Positions 46,615 to 56,017 of a DNA stretch of 56,992 nt are shown here, piece by piece. Numbering within the stretch: the stretch's first letter is position 1; each line of letters opens with the position of its first letter. The stretch is from Pontibacillus yanchengensis Y32. GTDB taxonomy: Bacteria; Bacillota; Bacilli; Bacillales; BH030062. The notes under the pieces are model-generated. The model was not told where the DNA came from, did no database searches, and worked only from the letters and a program-made list of their open reading frames with translations. A program made the translations under genes and the position numbers. The stretch is taken from contig NZ_AVBF01000023.1 in assembly GCF_000770635.1 (NCBI RefSeq), forward strand, positions 1-56,992. The letters are read 5' to 3'.

Positions 46615-47388
46615 TTAGCTCTCATTCTTTTTAAGCAATTTACCTTCTGGTGCAAACCACCCCAACAAACCAATTGCTACCAGAACTCCGTAGAATGTTA
46701 CTGTCCAACTTGTGCTATGTGGAAAGTGGTGAGGCAATACACCAATTTCCTTATGAGCAAGTGTGATAACCGCTAATTTAACCCCGACCCATGCTACAAT
46801 AGCATAAGCGGTGGTTTCTAATGCTGGCCGTTTTTCAAGTAATTTTACAAACCAAGTAGCAGCATATTTGATTAATATAAGCCCGGCAATGCCTCCTAGT
46901 ACAACTATAATAAATTTTCCGCCATCCATACCCCCAAAATCACCTATAGGAGAATTTGGAAGACCTAGCGCTAGGGCTACTGCAGCAAGAATAGAATCAA
47001 TTGCAAACGCAAGGTCTGCGAGAGCAATCTTACCTACTGTTGGCCAAAAGCCTTTACCAGTAGTTTCTTCTTTCAAATCCTCTTCAATGTTTTCGTTTTC
47101 TTTTCCAAACTGAGCTTTAATAACATGTTTTAAGCCTAAATAAAGAAGATAAGCAGCACCTATTGCTTGTATTTGCCACACATTAGCAATAAACGAAATA
47201 GCAAAAAGAGCAATAAACCTGAATGCAAAGGCCATAAAAATACCGTATTTAATGGCCCTCTCTTTTTCTTCTTTTGGTAAATGCTTAGCAATGATCGCAA
47301 GTACTAGTGCGTTATCAGCTGATAATAACCCCTCTAGCCCTATTAGTATTAATAACGTCCATGTATATTCTAACCATATTGATTCCAA
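46615..47388 (-). CDS. TerC-family membrane protein (YkoY/YceF-like)
   Basis: The 257-aa protein has about seven spans and the two TerC acidic motifs, GLEGLLSADNALVLAII and LADLAFAIDSILAAVAL. Members extrude or metalate with manganese. TTG start 8 nt after AAGGGAG. The yybP-ykoY manganese riboswitch often found before such genes is not visible here. Confidence 0.85.
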   Translation of the reverse strand: MESIWLEYTWTLLILIGLEGLLSADNALVLAIIAKHLPKEEKERAIKYGIFMAFAFRFIALFAISFIANVWQIQAIGAAYLLYLGLKHVIKAQFGKENENIEEDLKEETTGKGFWPTVGKIALADLAFAIDSILAAVALALGLPNSPIGDFGGMDGGKFIIVVLGGIAGLILIKYAATWFVKLLEKRPALETTAYAIVAWVGVKLAVITLAHKEIGVLPHHFPHSTSWTVTFYGVLVAIGLLGWFAPEGKLLKKNES

Positions 47389-47671
47389 AAAGATTCTCCC
47401 TTCTTAGCAAGGTATTAACATGGTTCATGATAGTAGCGTATATTTCCACATAATTGCGTGAGATAAAGGTAAAGACACAAAATAATCAAGCATTCATGTA
47501 TAATATTTGTAATAAAGTTCTTAATCAATAGCCACTTAATATTAACCTTCCAACTTCCGATTAAATAATTCTATATAATAAGAAATCTCAATAGGGATTT
47601 CTTACTCCAATTAAAGATAAAAGGCATGTATTAATGCTTTTGTTACATTAAAGCTTTCTTGTGTTTTGAAA

Positions 47672-47680
47672 TGTTATAAT
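47672..47680 (+). promoter_or_regulatory. Extended -10 promoter before the Dabb gene
   Basis: TGTTATAAT (TGn plus a perfect -10) lies 72 bp before the start; no good -35 was found. The rest of 47389-47671 shows no gene. Confidence 0.5.
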
Positions 47681-47751
47681 GAATCCTCAATATCAAGTGT
47701 TTCAATGCAAAAAGCTTGGGAACATTTTTTTAAAGAAAGGATGAAAAAACA

Positions 47752-48045
47752 ATGATCGAACATATAGTTATATTCAAATTTAACGACCAAACAACAGAGG
47801 ATCAAAAAAAGGAAGCAATCACTCAATTGAAGTCTCTTAAACAAGAGATACCTGGGATTATTGATATCCAGGCAGGGGTGAATTTTTCAGATAGAAGCCA
47901 AGGGTTTGAATTGGGGTTAACAGTACGTTTTGAAGACAAGCAATCTCTAGAAAATTATGGACCACATGAGAAGCACCAAGAAGTAGTGTCTTACTTAAAA
48001 GAAATAGGACTATCAGATATAGTTGTTGTAGATTTTGAAATTTAA
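47752..48045 (+). CDS. Dabb (stress-responsive alpha/beta barrel) protein
   Basis: The 97-aa ferredoxin-like dimer fold begins IEHIVIFKFNDQTTE and ends with IVVVDFEI; GPHEKHQEVV is the family's central motif. The reaction is unknown. AAAGAAAGGATG precedes ATG. Confidence 0.85.
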   Translation: MIEHIVIFKFNDQTTEDQKKEAITQLKSLKQEIPGIIDIQAGVNFSDRSQGFELGLTVRFEDKQSLENYGPHEKHQEVVSYLKEIGLSDIVVVDFEI

Positions 48046-48123
48046 GGATAGAAAAATGCTTTTAAGTGATTATAGTCACTTTTACAATAGGAATTTAATT
48101 ATCAAAATTAACTATTGCAAAAC

Positions 48124-48173
48124 AACCACCTTTAGCCTTATAATATTACGTTGTAGTATGGATAAAGGTGGTT
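48124..48173 (+). promoter_or_regulatory. Inverted repeat around a putative trhO promoter
   Basis: AACCACCTTTA (48124-48134) and TAAAGGTGGTT (48163-48173) are perfectly inverted and flank a TATAAT (48139-48144); TTGCAA (48115-48120) is a possible -35 at 18 bp. The arrangement suggests an operator or an RNA hairpin in the leader. Confidence 0.45.
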
Positions 48174-48287
48174 TTAAGAGGTGTTCGTTTTTTATCGGAA
48201 AAACGGCCTGGTGATCAATATTACCATCAACAGCTCAGTTGCCTAATTTTATATCCTGCAAATATAAATAGATAGGTGGAATCAACA

Positions 48288-49259
48288 ATGGAAGAGAAAA
48301 ACAATTATCAAGTATTGCTTTATTATAAATATGTAACGATTGAAGATCCTGAGCAATTTGCACAAAATCATCTTGAGTTCTGCAATAGCTTGGGTTTAAA
48401 GGGAAGAATCCTTGTCGCATCTGAAGGGATTAACGGTACAGTATCAGGGCCTAAAGAGCAAACGGAGAAGTATATGGAAGCGATGAACAATGATTCTCTT
48501 TTTGCCGATATGCCATTTAAAATTGATGAAGCAAGTGGTCATGCATTTAAGAAAATGCATGTTCGTCCACGTCCTGAATTGGTAACGTTGCGTCTTGAGG
48601 ATGATATTAATCCGCATGATTTAACAGGGGAGTACCTGGAACCGAAAGAATTTTATCAAAAAATGCACGATGAAAATACAATTATTCTTGATGCCCGTAA
48701 TGATTATGAGTATGATCTCGGTCATTTCCGTGGCGCTATTCGTCCAGATATTAATTCATTCCGTGAGCTACCGGATTGGGTTCGTGAAAATAAAGAAATG
48801 TTAGAAGGCAAACAAATTCTAACCTATTGTACAGGCGGAATCCGTTGTGAAAAGTTCTCTGGCTGGTTGAAGAAAGAAGGCTTCGAGAACGTTGGACAGC
48901 TTCACGGAGGAATTGCCACATATGGCAAGGACCCAGAAGTACAAGGTCAGCTATGGGATGGGCAAATGTATGTGTTTGATGAACGCATTAGTGTGCCAGT
49001 TAACCAGACAGAACATGTTGTCGTAGGGGTGGACCATTTTGATGGGAAACCATGTGAACGATATGTAAATTGTTCTAATCCTGACTGTAATAAGCAAATT
49101 CTATGCTCCGAAGAAAATGAGTACAAGTATATGAGAGGCTGTACACCTGAATGTAGAGTCCATGAACGTAACCGTTATGTAGAAGAGCATAATATGAGTC
49201 AAGATGAAATTAATGAACGTCTTCATGCACTAGGAGAAGGCGAAAGTCAAGCTTCATAA
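48288..49259 (+). CDS. trhO: tRNA uridine 5-hydroxylase TrhO (rhodanese family)
   Basis: The 323-aa protein has an N-terminal acylphosphatase-like domain ([15 protein letters not shown]), a rhodanese domain with [10 protein letters not shown] and catalytic Cys181 in [10 protein letters not shown], and a C-terminal Cys-rich region ([12 protein letters not shown]). It installs ho5U34 on tRNA wobble positions using oxygen. ATG 48288 is 8 nt after AGGTGG; a GTG at 48276 is part of that site. Confidence 0.9.
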   Translation: MEEKNNYQVLLYYKYVTIEDPEQFAQNHLEFCNSLGLKGRILVASEGINGTVSGPKEQTEKYMEAMNNDSLFADMPFKIDEASGHAFKKMHVRPRPELVTLRLEDDINPHDLTGEYLEPKEFYQKMHDENTIILDARNDYEYDLGHFRGAIRPDINSFRELPDWVRENKEMLEGKQILTYCTGGIRCEKFSGWLKKEGFENVGQLHGGIATYGKDPEVQGQLWDGQMYVFDERISVPVNQTEHVVVGVDHFDGKPCERYVNCSNPDCNKQILCSEENEYKYMRGCTPECRVHERNRYVEEHNMSQDEINERLHALGEGESQAS

Positions 49260-49277
49260 AAAGTGAGTAGATTTTTT

Positions 49278-49315
49278 AAGTCTCTAAGGAGTACCATTCC
49301 TTAGAGACTTTTTTT
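49278..49315 (+). terminator. Terminator of trhO
   Basis: AAGTCTCTAAGGA pairs with TCCTTAGAGACTT around a 7-nt loop, then a T run. Confidence 0.92.
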
Positions 49316-49423
49316 ACAACTTATATTGAACGAGAGCGAAACTAATGGTTTGGGCTTGAAAAAACGACTAAAAAAAAGGACAATAACATAGAGTACGTTA
49401 CTGTAAGAAAGGGAGTGGCTTTC

Positions 49424-50404
49424 TTGAACATAGAGATTATAAAGTGTCACGGATCGAATAATGACTTTGTACTTATAGATGAACTGTTTCAAACCTATCA
49501 TTTTAGTGAATCTGATCGCGTATCAATTGCAACTACGCTATGCGATAGAGATGGATTAATTGGAGCTGATGGTATATTGTTCACGATGCCTAGTAACCAT
49601 GCAGATGCTAGGATGAGAATGTTTAACCCAGATGGTTCCGAGGCTGAAATGTGTGGGAATGGACTTCGTTGTGTCGGGCGTTATGTGTGTGAGAAATTAG
49701 ATAGAAACGAAATAATGGTGGAAACGAACGAAGCAGATTTATCCGTTGTCAAAAAAGGGGAAATCTATGATGATGTCCCTGCTTATGAAGTATCTATCGA
49801 GCCAGTCCGTTTAGACCCACAATTGTTTATGAAAACAGAGAAGAAGCTTCATGTGGAGTTGCCGATTGAAACATTATCTGAAGACCTCACATTTACGGCT
49901 GTATCTGTCCCAAATCCCCATTTAATTACAATGGTACCTGAAATTCATGATGAGAATCTATCGTCCATTGGCAAACAAGCTAATGAAGATAAGAACTTAT
50001 TACCATCAGGAGTAAATGTTAGTTTCATTCAACCATTGGGAGATCAAAAGATATTTGTGCGGACCTATGAACGAGGTGTAGGCTTGACCAATGCATGCGG
50101 AACGGCTATGTCTGCCTCTTCATTAACGACTGTGTTGTTAGAAATCAATCAACTAAGTAAAGAAATCTATGTCTATAATCGTGGCGGCTATGTCATTTGT
50201 GTTGTGGAAAAACAAGGGGACGAATACGTTATCAAATTAAGAGGTAACGCTACCTATGAGTATAAAACAACACTTGATATTGACCTTGAAAATAAAACAT
50301 GTAAAGAACAATCGGATCGAGTATGGTTTGAGCAAGAAAAAGAAGCTTACGCAAAATTACAAGAACATGCGAAAGAAGAAATTAACCTAGCTGCTCATGA
50401 GTAG
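49424..50404 (+). CDS. dapF: Diaminopimelate epimerase with C-terminal extension
   Basis: The 326-aa protein has both active-site cysteines, in MCGNGLRCVGR and NACGTAMSAS, and the substrate motif KCHGSNNDFV. It should interconvert LL- and meso-diaminopimelate for peptidoglycan and lysine. The usual length is about 280; here a Glu/Lys-rich tail of about 45 residues is added. TTG 49424 is chosen for spacing to AAAGGGAG; GTG 49415 directly abuts it. No other lysine genes adjoin. Confidence 0.85.
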   Translation: MNIEIIKCHGSNNDFVLIDELFQTYHFSESDRVSIATTLCDRDGLIGADGILFTMPSNHADARMRMFNPDGSEAEMCGNGLRCVGRYVCEKLDRNEIMVETNEADLSVVKKGEIYDDVPAYEVSIEPVRLDPQLFMKTEKKLHVELPIETLSEDLTFTAVSVPNPHLITMVPEIHDENLSSIGKQANEDKNLLPSGVNVSFIQPLGDQKIFVRTYERGVGLTNACGTAMSASSLTTVLLEINQLSKEIYVYNRGGYVICVVEKQGDEYVIKLRGNATYEYKTTLDIDLENKTCKEQSDRVWFEQEKEAYAKLQEHAKEEINLAAHE

Positions 50405-50454
50405 GTTTGGCAAAAAATGTATGAAGAATAAGCTCTTATAATAATTAGCAATGT

Positions 50455-50491
50455 AAAACGACCAGTTGTTCATACTCTGGTCGTTTTGTTT
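50455..50491 (+). terminator. Terminator of dapF
   Basis: AAAACGACCAG and CTGGTCGTTTT (11 bp) are followed by GTTTTA. Confidence 0.88.
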
Positions 50492-50507
50492 TATATACGT
50501 TGTGCCG

Positions 50508-50884
50508 AAATCGCCCTCGGGGATCTTGCCTGCCTACCTCATTCTCCGCCGGGAGCCTCCTTGTTCCACTACTACCGTGGCTATTATTGGGATGAACGGA
50601 AACATAGCCAGGAAGTAAAATTGGGGTGGTCGCTCCTGATTTGGAAAAGTTGCTTTGAATTTGGCAAGAGTCGCTCCTATATCCGGAAAGTTGCTCCAAA
50701 TTTCGAATACTCGCTCGCAAAGGCTCCCAGCACACATTTCATCGCACATCCGATTCCGGCTAGGGAGCTGTATCTCTCCAAAATAGCGGACGCTCCTGTT
50801 TTGAACAAGCTGCTCAGAATATTGTCATGGTCGCCACAATATCTCTACTTAAAGTCTTCAAATTATGCCTCGTATCTTGAATAA
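50508..50884. repeat. Composite repeat family B, copy 3 (left end missing, with family C array)
   Basis: Only the right arm of the first hairpin survives (CTCCGCCGGGAGCCTCCTTGTTCC...GGATGAACGGAAACATAGCC). It is followed by the family C degenerate tandem units and a right terminal repeat (about 50840-50884) matching those of copies 1 and 4. The left terminal repeat is gone. Confidence 0.75.
50622..50840 (+). repeat. Degenerate tandem repeats, family C
   Basis: Units of about 25 bp of the form TCGCTCCTnnTTTnGAAAAGT recur: TCGCTCCTGATTTGGAAAAG, TCGCTCCTATATCCGGAAAG, TTGCTCCAAATTTCGAATAC, CTCGCTCGCAAAG and later CGCTCCTGTTTTGAACAAG. A CGCACATCCGATTCCGGCTAGG palindrome-like insert sits in the middle. 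Confidence 0.7.
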
Positions 50885-51015
50885 CTCTTACCCTTTTTAT
50901 TTAGTGTAAATACAAATCCTAATAGCCATAGTACACTACATAATATAGAAGAATATGGTAAAATGTAGAAGGTGCATAAAAGGTCATGAATCATAAGTAT
51001 AAGAGGAGGATTTTA

Positions 51016-51570
51016 GTGAATCTTGCCTGGTTGATTGTTGCCTGTGAAATTGGCTTTTGGTTGTTCATTGTATTTGGATTAGTTACTCGATATATATGGA
51101 ATAAGAAAAAACTTGGCTTATTCCTTTTAGCCTTAACTCCTGTTATCGATATTGTACTTCTAGTAGTTACTGGTATTGATCTTTATTATGGATCTAAAGC
51201 TACAGTTATACATGGACTGGCAGCAGTATATATAGGTATTTCTATTGGTTTTGGAAAGCGGATGATCGAATGGGCTGATGAACAGTTTTCTTATTATGTA
51301 ATAAAACAAGGACCAAAACCAAAAAAACTGTTTGGTATGCAAAAAGCTGTCCACTATTTTAAAGGGTGGTTACGCCACCTCATATCTTACCTAATTGGAA
51401 TTGGATTACTAGCAGGAATGGTATTGTTTTTACGAGATACTAATCAAACAGAGCCTCTGGTGCAATTAGGAAGAACATGGACAGTCATTTTGGGGATTGA
51501 CCTAATGATTACTATTAGTTATTTCCTCTTTCCGAAAAAGGAAAAGGTAAGAAAAACCAGTATTGGATAA
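51016..51570 (+). CDS. YmcC-like multi-pass membrane protein
   Basis: The 184-aa protein has about four to five spans; WLIVACEIGFWLFIVFGLVTRY and HGLAAVYIGISIGFGKRMI resemble B. subtilis YmcC as I recall it. GTG 51016 is preceded by AGAGGAGGA at good spacing, better than ATG 50986. Function unknown. Confidence 0.68.
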   Translation: MNLAWLIVACEIGFWLFIVFGLVTRYIWNKKKLGLFLLALTPVIDIVLLVVTGIDLYYGSKATVIHGLAAVYIGISIGFGKRMIEWADEQFSYYVIKQGPKPKKLFGMQKAVHYFKGWLRHLISYLIGIGLLAGMVLFLRDTNQTEPLVQLGRTWTVILGIDLMITISYFLFPKKEKVRKTSIG

Positions 51571-51648
51571 AACAATTTTAATGAAATCCATACAAGAAGT
51601 ATGAATAGTTGCAAACTAAGTTGGAAAACTATTCACGAGGTGATTCCT

Positions 51649-51696
51649 ATGAAGAATCTTCTTATACTGATTGTATTGCTTGTTGTTTTGTTGTAA
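51649..51696 (+). CDS. Possible 15-aa hydrophobic peptide
   Basis: ATG after GAGGTGATTCCT encodes MKNLLILIVLLVVLL, a lysine followed by an all-hydrophobic helix. An inverted repeat (GAATAGTT/AACTATTC, 51603-51634) precedes it and a strong terminator follows, so a short transcript is plausible. It resembles minimal membrane peptides, but is too short to be sure. Confidence 0.4.
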   Translation: MKNLLILIVLLVVLL

Positions 51697-51728
51697 TGTT
51701 TAGGATTTTAATAAAGCTTTTATCCTCC

Positions 51729-51770
51729 AAAGGAAAACCACCATTTATATGGAAGGGTTTTCCTTTTTTT
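51729..51770 (+). terminator. Terminator after the 15-aa ORF
   Basis: AAAGGAAAACC pairs with GGTTTTCCTTT and is followed by further T residues. Confidence 0.85.
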
Positions 51771-51845
51771 GTATAAAAGAAAGGGAACTTGTGAAAAATA
51801 AGAAAATATTTCTTTATATTATTTTTTAAGATTGAGGAGAAAAAT

Positions 51846-52439
51846 ATGTCTGATTTTTTACAATATCCTTTAGAGCATTTCATCATGTTATCTGTCGTTA
51901 TAGGTAGTTTATTGGGTGCTTATTTTATATTAAGAATTAATTGGAAACGTTATGGTCTTTTGTTTTTTTTAAGTGGGTTAATTGGAAATATACTTTGTAT
52001 GATCTTCCTATTACTTAACTTTTATAAATTTCCAGTCGTTCCGTTTCATCTTGGTATAAAAATGCCGGTTTCTGCTATTTTGACTGCTTTTCCATATTAT
52101 GTTTTATTGGGGGTTCGCTATAGTCCTAAAAGATGGGCATGGAAGATTCCTTTTTATATGGGGATGGTGAATCTTGGAATATTAGTTGAAAAGTTATTGG
52201 AAGAGTACACAGAAATTATTGAATACACAACTTATTGGGATACATTCGACTCATATGCAGTATGGTGGGTATATCTTTTGGTATTTGAATACATAGGAGG
52301 ACGACTTATACCTCAGGAGGATCGTAAACCAATACATGTTAAATCATTATGGTATGGTCGATGGGCATGGTTTGTTCTGCATTTTATTTTTTTGGTGACC
52401 ATTTTTTTAGCAGGCGTTTATGTAGGATGGCTGTTGTAA
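51846..52439 (+). CDS. Multi-pass membrane protein related to CBO0543 family
   Basis: The 197-aa protein has about five spans, FPYYVLLGVRYSPKRWAWKIPF in the centre and a conserved acidic/Tyr segment (EYTEIIEYTTYWDTFDSYAVWW). Spacing of spans resembles the CBO0543 protein at 42946, but the PWDFTLLPV motif is replaced. GAGGAGA precedes ATG. Function unknown. Confidence 0.65.
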   Translation: MSDFLQYPLEHFIMLSVVIGSLLGAYFILRINWKRYGLLFFLSGLIGNILCMIFLLLNFYKFPVVPFHLGIKMPVSAILTAFPYYVLLGVRYSPKRWAWKIPFYMGMVNLGILVEKLLEEYTEIIEYTTYWDTFDSYAVWWVYLLVFEYIGGRLIPQEDRKPIHVKSLWYGRWAWFVLHFIFLVTIFLAGVYVGWLL

Positions 52440-52907
52440 AATAAGGGAAAAAATAGTGTTCCTATTTAGCGATGCGAAGAGGGGATGATCTTATTTTCCT
52501 ATTTAAGATTCCCTTAAATTTTAACAAATGGTCTTTGAAAAAACTATAGATAAGTAAACCTAGTGAGAGGGGAAATAAGCCAATTAACAATACATTTTTT
52601 CTTTTACATTTTATAAAGTGTGCCTTACACGCGAAAAAGAGAGTGCCCATAACTAGAGATGTATAAACTCATCTAGTTTATTTTCTGTACCTAATCTAGG
52701 AAAGGATATAATGAGTGGGATAAGGACGTGAATCCCACAATTTGGGCTGAGTATTTCATTGTTAATATATTGTCTTTAGATAAAGTCATTTTATCATTCC
52801 TAGTGGAAGCTCTATGATATGGGGTGCAAAAAATGTAAGTTTCCTTCTAGTACAGAGGGATATACTTTATATAATCGTTAATAAGTAAATCTGAATAGGG
52901 GTTAATA
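52440..52907. other. Intergenic stretch without a convincing gene
   Basis: A hairpin AACTAGAgATG/CTCATCTAGTT with a T-rich tail (about 52651-52685) is the only clear structure. A 62-codon minus-strand frame (52462-52650) has one hydrophobic segment but no ribosome binding site; it may be a gene remnant. A TATAAT occurs at 52714-52719. Confidence 0.5.
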
Positions 52908-53510
52908 ATGAATCGAACGTTCATGTATCTAATTTTAGTAGTAATGGTATTGTGTATAAGTGCATGGTTTAGCAGTAACGTCTTTTCTCTTAATGAAACT
53001 AATTCATCAAAAAGCAATTCAAATGCTCTAAAAGAAGCAGAGCAAAAGATTCAATCTTTACAAAAACAAATAAACAATTTAAAAAAAGAAAACCATTCTA
53101 TTAAACTAGAGATTCCAGAAGAAAAAGCTTTCTTTCAAAACAACGTTATTTCTAGAAATAACCTGTCTATAGAACAGTTAAAAGATATTCTAGGTGAACC
53201 AAAGTCTATTGAGGAGTATGATTCTATTAAAGGAACTCAATATGATTTTCACTATCGAGAAGCATCGTTCACGTTTGAGAAATCAAAAAACCAAACTTGG
53301 TTAAAGTCGTTTTCATTTACTCAACCTATTATTATGACGCAACATGGAATTACAGTAGGTGATACTACCCAGAATGTTGTGAAAGCATATGGTAATCAAT
53401 ACCGTATTGAAAAAGATGCAATGATATATGGAGGCAAGTCCAATACTATACTATTTATCATAAGAGATGACCAAGTTAAAAGAATTCAAATTCGGTATGA
53501 TTATGAATAA
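52908..53510 (+). CDS. Membrane-anchored coiled-coil protein of unknown function
   Basis: The 200-aa protein has an N-terminal signal anchor (about 4-22), a coiled coil (about 40-68: LKEAEQKIQSLQKQINNLKK), and a C-terminal alpha/beta domain. LSIEQLKDILGEPKSIEEYD and the repeated IMTQHGITVGDTTQNVVKAYG resemble the SmpA/OmlA-like fold (BLIP-like repeats), in which G-x-s/t-x-x-x-V/L-x-x-x-x-G occurs twice. Probably extracytoplasmic. Exact family not recognised. Confidence 0.65.
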   Translation: MNRTFMYLILVVMVLCISAWFSSNVFSLNETNSSKSNSNALKEAEQKIQSLQKQINNLKKENHSIKLEIPEEKAFFQNNVISRNNLSIEQLKDILGEPKSIEEYDSIKGTQYDFHYREASFTFEKSKNQTWLKSFSFTQPIIMTQHGITVGDTTQNVVKAYGNQYRIEKDAMIYGGKSNTILFIIRDDQVKRIQIRYDYE

Positions 53511-53565
53511 TATCTTATATTAAATGTTTATATTTTTTAAATTCGCAAATAAGTAGGAAGGAAGC

Positions 53566-54000
53566 ATGTATATGAGTCATGCATTTAAGATTGCGATGTC
53601 CATACTTCTTATAAGTATCGTATTTCTAGGAGGCTACATTGTTGGGGAAAAGCAAACAAGTACCGTCACAAGAAAGGTAATGGTTGGATATGAGGGGGAG
53701 GGACCTCAGCAAAGAATTAACTATGATAAAGTAATTACAAATGCACAAAGTCAGAAAACCGTGGACCGGCTTTTGCAATTAATGTTGTATAGTAAACAAC
53801 TGGAGAACGTAACGATGGATGAGGAACCTGATATATATATAATGGTGAATAGTACTGAGAGAGGTATAAGCTTAGTTCGTTCAGAAATTTGGTTAGCTAA
53901 ACGAGAGGCTATTATCAAAATGGAAGAAGGAGATTATCGAAAACTCAACCTTAGTGAGACTGAAAAACTAAAAGAATTAATCGATTATAAAGGAAGCTAG
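53566..54000 (+). CDS. Exported or anchored protein of unknown function
   Basis: The 144-aa protein has an N-terminal hydrophobic anchor (about 6-26) and a soluble domain of about 115 residues with EPDIYIMVNSTERGISLVRSE near its end. Two ATG codons (53566, 53572) could start it after AGGAAGG. It lies 55 nt after the previous gene, possibly cotranscribed. No family recognised. Confidence 0.6.
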   Translation: MYMSHAFKIAMSILLISIVFLGGYIVGEKQTSTVTRKVMVGYEGEGPQQRINYDKVITNAQSQKTVDRLLQLMLYSKQLENVTMDEEPDIYIMVNSTERGISLVRSEIWLAKREAIIKMEEGDYRKLNLSETEKLKELIDYKGS

Positions 54001-54045
54001 TTGATTTTGATGGATGACAATGGGACCCTCATAAACTGAGGGAGC

Positions 54046-54330
54046 TTAGGATGTTTTGGTAGGTAATGAGGAAGAAAGGATATAGCCCACTAAAAAAAAT
54101 ATTCCCATTCCAATGGAGATGTTGAACAGCATTTCATGACCAGATCCAACCATAGGATCATAGTTTTTATAGGGACTTAATAGGAGTGCGCCAAAAATAT
54201 CTAAAATCAATAACGTGAAAAAGGTTTTATTGTAGATAGCTTTAACTCTCTCATTTTTATTCTTAACGGTTGTATGTACCATATAGGATGCGAGTATAAA
54301 CAAAAACAGTAGTGTGAAATACGTGCTCAC
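54046..54330 (-). CDS. Small three-span membrane protein, 94 aa
   Basis: Three predicted spans (about 5-22, 36-55 and 66-88) are connected by a basic loop (KNKNERVKAIYNK) and a short polar loop. The GTG start at 54330 is preferred because TTGGGGGA lies 8 nt upstream; the longer TTG reading has no site. No family recognised. Confidence 0.6.
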   Translation of the reverse strand: MSTYFTLLFLFILASYMVHTTVKNKNERVKAIYNKTFFTLLILDIFGALLLSPYKNYDPMVGSGHEMLFNISIGMGIFFLVGYILSSSLPTKTS

Positions 54331-54461
54331 TGAATTTTCCCCCAATTTCTAAGAACATGTTACTCAATGCTAATGATACAATATTAACATATAAAAGGTG
54401 AAAAATTCTCATAATGGAATATTTGTCAAATAGGTTACTAATTGAAAGGGGAAATATATGA

Positions 54462-55445
54462 ATGGTAAAGTTCGGGGTAATAGGTACAAATTGGATTACA
54501 GATCGTTTTCTAGAGTCTGTTAAGGACTTAAAAGAGTTTGAATTAACAGCAGTACACTCGCGTACAGAGGAAAAAGCAGAGGAATTTGCACGAAAGTATA
54601 ATATTTCAAAAACGTTTACAGACTATAAAGATATGGCAAAGAGTGACACTATAGATGCTGTATATATTGCGAGTCCAAATTATGTACATAGTAAGCAAGC
54701 AATAGTGTTCTTGAATCATAAGAAGCATGTGCTATGTGAAAAGCCCCTTGCTTCAAATATTAAGGAAACCCAGGCAATGATTGATGCAGCTACGAAGAAT
54801 GAGGTTGTGTTAATGGAAGCTATGAGAACAACACTTGTCCCGAATTTTAAACGAATACAAGACAATTTGTATAAACTAGGTAAAGTGCGTCGATATGTTG
54901 CTAGCTATAGTAAGTACTCATCACGTTATGATGCTTATAAAGAAGGGACTGTATTGAATGCATTTAATCCTACCTATTCAAATGGCTCCTTAATGGATTT
55001 AGGTGTGTATTGTATTTATCCATTGGTTGTTTTGTTTGGGGAACCTGAAAGTATCAAGGCTTCAGGGGTATTACTCGACTCAGGAGCTGATGGATCAGGT
55101 AGTATCCTAGCTCAATACAACGATATGGATGCGGTGATAATGCATTCAAAAATGAATGATTCTCATTTACCTTCTGAAATTCAAGGAGAAGAAGCAAGTA
55201 TGATCATTCACGAAAATATATCGACTCCAGAATATGTAGAAATCAAATATAAAGATGGATCAGTGGAAACGATAAGCGAACCTCATGAGCAAGAGGAAAT
55301 GTACTATGAAGGTGAAGAGTTTATCCGCTTAATACAACAAGGGAAGAAAATGTCCACTATTAATACTTTACAAAATTCCCTTACCACAGCAGTCATTATG
55401 GAAACTGCTAGAAAACAAATAGGCTTGATTTACCCTGCTGACTAA
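54462..55445 (+). CDS. Gfo/Idh/MocA-family NAD(P)-dependent oxidoreductase
   Basis: The 327-aa protein has an N-terminal Rossmann domain: KFGVIGTNWITDRFLES, and the conserved HVLCEKPLASN with the catalytic Lys. The C-terminal domain is the usual beta sheet with MDLGVYCIYPLVVLFGEP. The sugar or diol substrate cannot be told. GAAAGGGGA precedes ATG 54462. Confidence 0.9.
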   Translation: MVKFGVIGTNWITDRFLESVKDLKEFELTAVHSRTEEKAEEFARKYNISKTFTDYKDMAKSDTIDAVYIASPNYVHSKQAIVFLNHKKHVLCEKPLASNIKETQAMIDAATKNEVVLMEAMRTTLVPNFKRIQDNLYKLGKVRRYVASYSKYSSRYDAYKEGTVLNAFNPTYSNGSLMDLGVYCIYPLVVLFGEPESIKASGVLLDSGADGSGSILAQYNDMDAVIMHSKMNDSHLPSEIQGEEASMIIHENISTPEYVEIKYKDGSVETISEPHEQEEMYYEGEEFIRLIQQGKKMSTINTLQNSLTTAVIMETARKQIGLIYPAD

Positions 55446-55511
55446 TCATTGACTGTCTTCGCATAATCCTTCCGTTATTCGAAATACTAGTAACGACTAG
55501 GAGGGATAGGC

Positions 55512-55952
55512 ATGTCGAATGAGGATGTAGTAAAAACGTTAAATAAATTTCTACAAGGTCAATACATGGGTATCCATGCTTATGAACATTACATAGGCAA
55601 GCTGAAGGATCGGTATGTAAAAAAAGAATTCCAAGGAATTCAACAAGACCATAAAGAGCATGCTCAAAGGGTTGCTGAACGAATTCAAAATTTAGGTGGT
55701 AAACCAGTAGATGATGAAGGAATTGTAGGATCATTACAAGGTTTTATTGGGAAGTTTAGTATTCCAGAAGATACAGATGGGATTATAGAAAGTGCAAGGA
55801 AAGGTGAGAGCTACTATGGTATTGAAATTTCCGAGGAAATAGTAAAAGGCGATTTAGACAAAGAAACTCACCGAATAGTAAAGGGAATACTAGACAAAGA
55901 TCGAAAGCATGTTGATTTGTTGGATCGAATGAGTCATGATCGAAGACCATAG
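55512..55952 (+). CDS. DUF2383 ferritin-like four-helix protein
   Basis: The 146-aa helical protein has His/Glu pairs in ferritin-like positions: GIHAYEHYIGKL, QQDHKEHAQRVAERI, and late HRIVKGILDKDRKHVDLLD. Relatives are DUF2383/ferritin-like proteins of unknown role, some linked to stress or spores. AGGAGGG precedes ATG. Confidence 0.8.
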   Translation: MSNEDVVKTLNKFLQGQYMGIHAYEHYIGKLKDRYVKKEFQGIQQDHKEHAQRVAERIQNLGGKPVDDEGIVGSLQGFIGKFSIPEDTDGIIESARKGESYYGIEISEEIVKGDLDKETHRIVKGILDKDRKHVDLLDRMSHDRRP

Positions 55953-56017
55953 TATAGATTAGCATTCCTTTCCTCATACTACACGTACATTAACATAGAA
56001 AAGGATGTGAAGTACGA

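Noticed and set aside
47389-47520. yybP-ykoY manganese riboswitch upstream of terC
   Set aside because: The leader lacks the conserved riboswitch sequences and shows no matching fold or terminator.
52462-52650. 62-codon minus-strand frame with a hydrophobic segment
   Set aside because: No ribosome binding site and no family pattern; at best a remnant.
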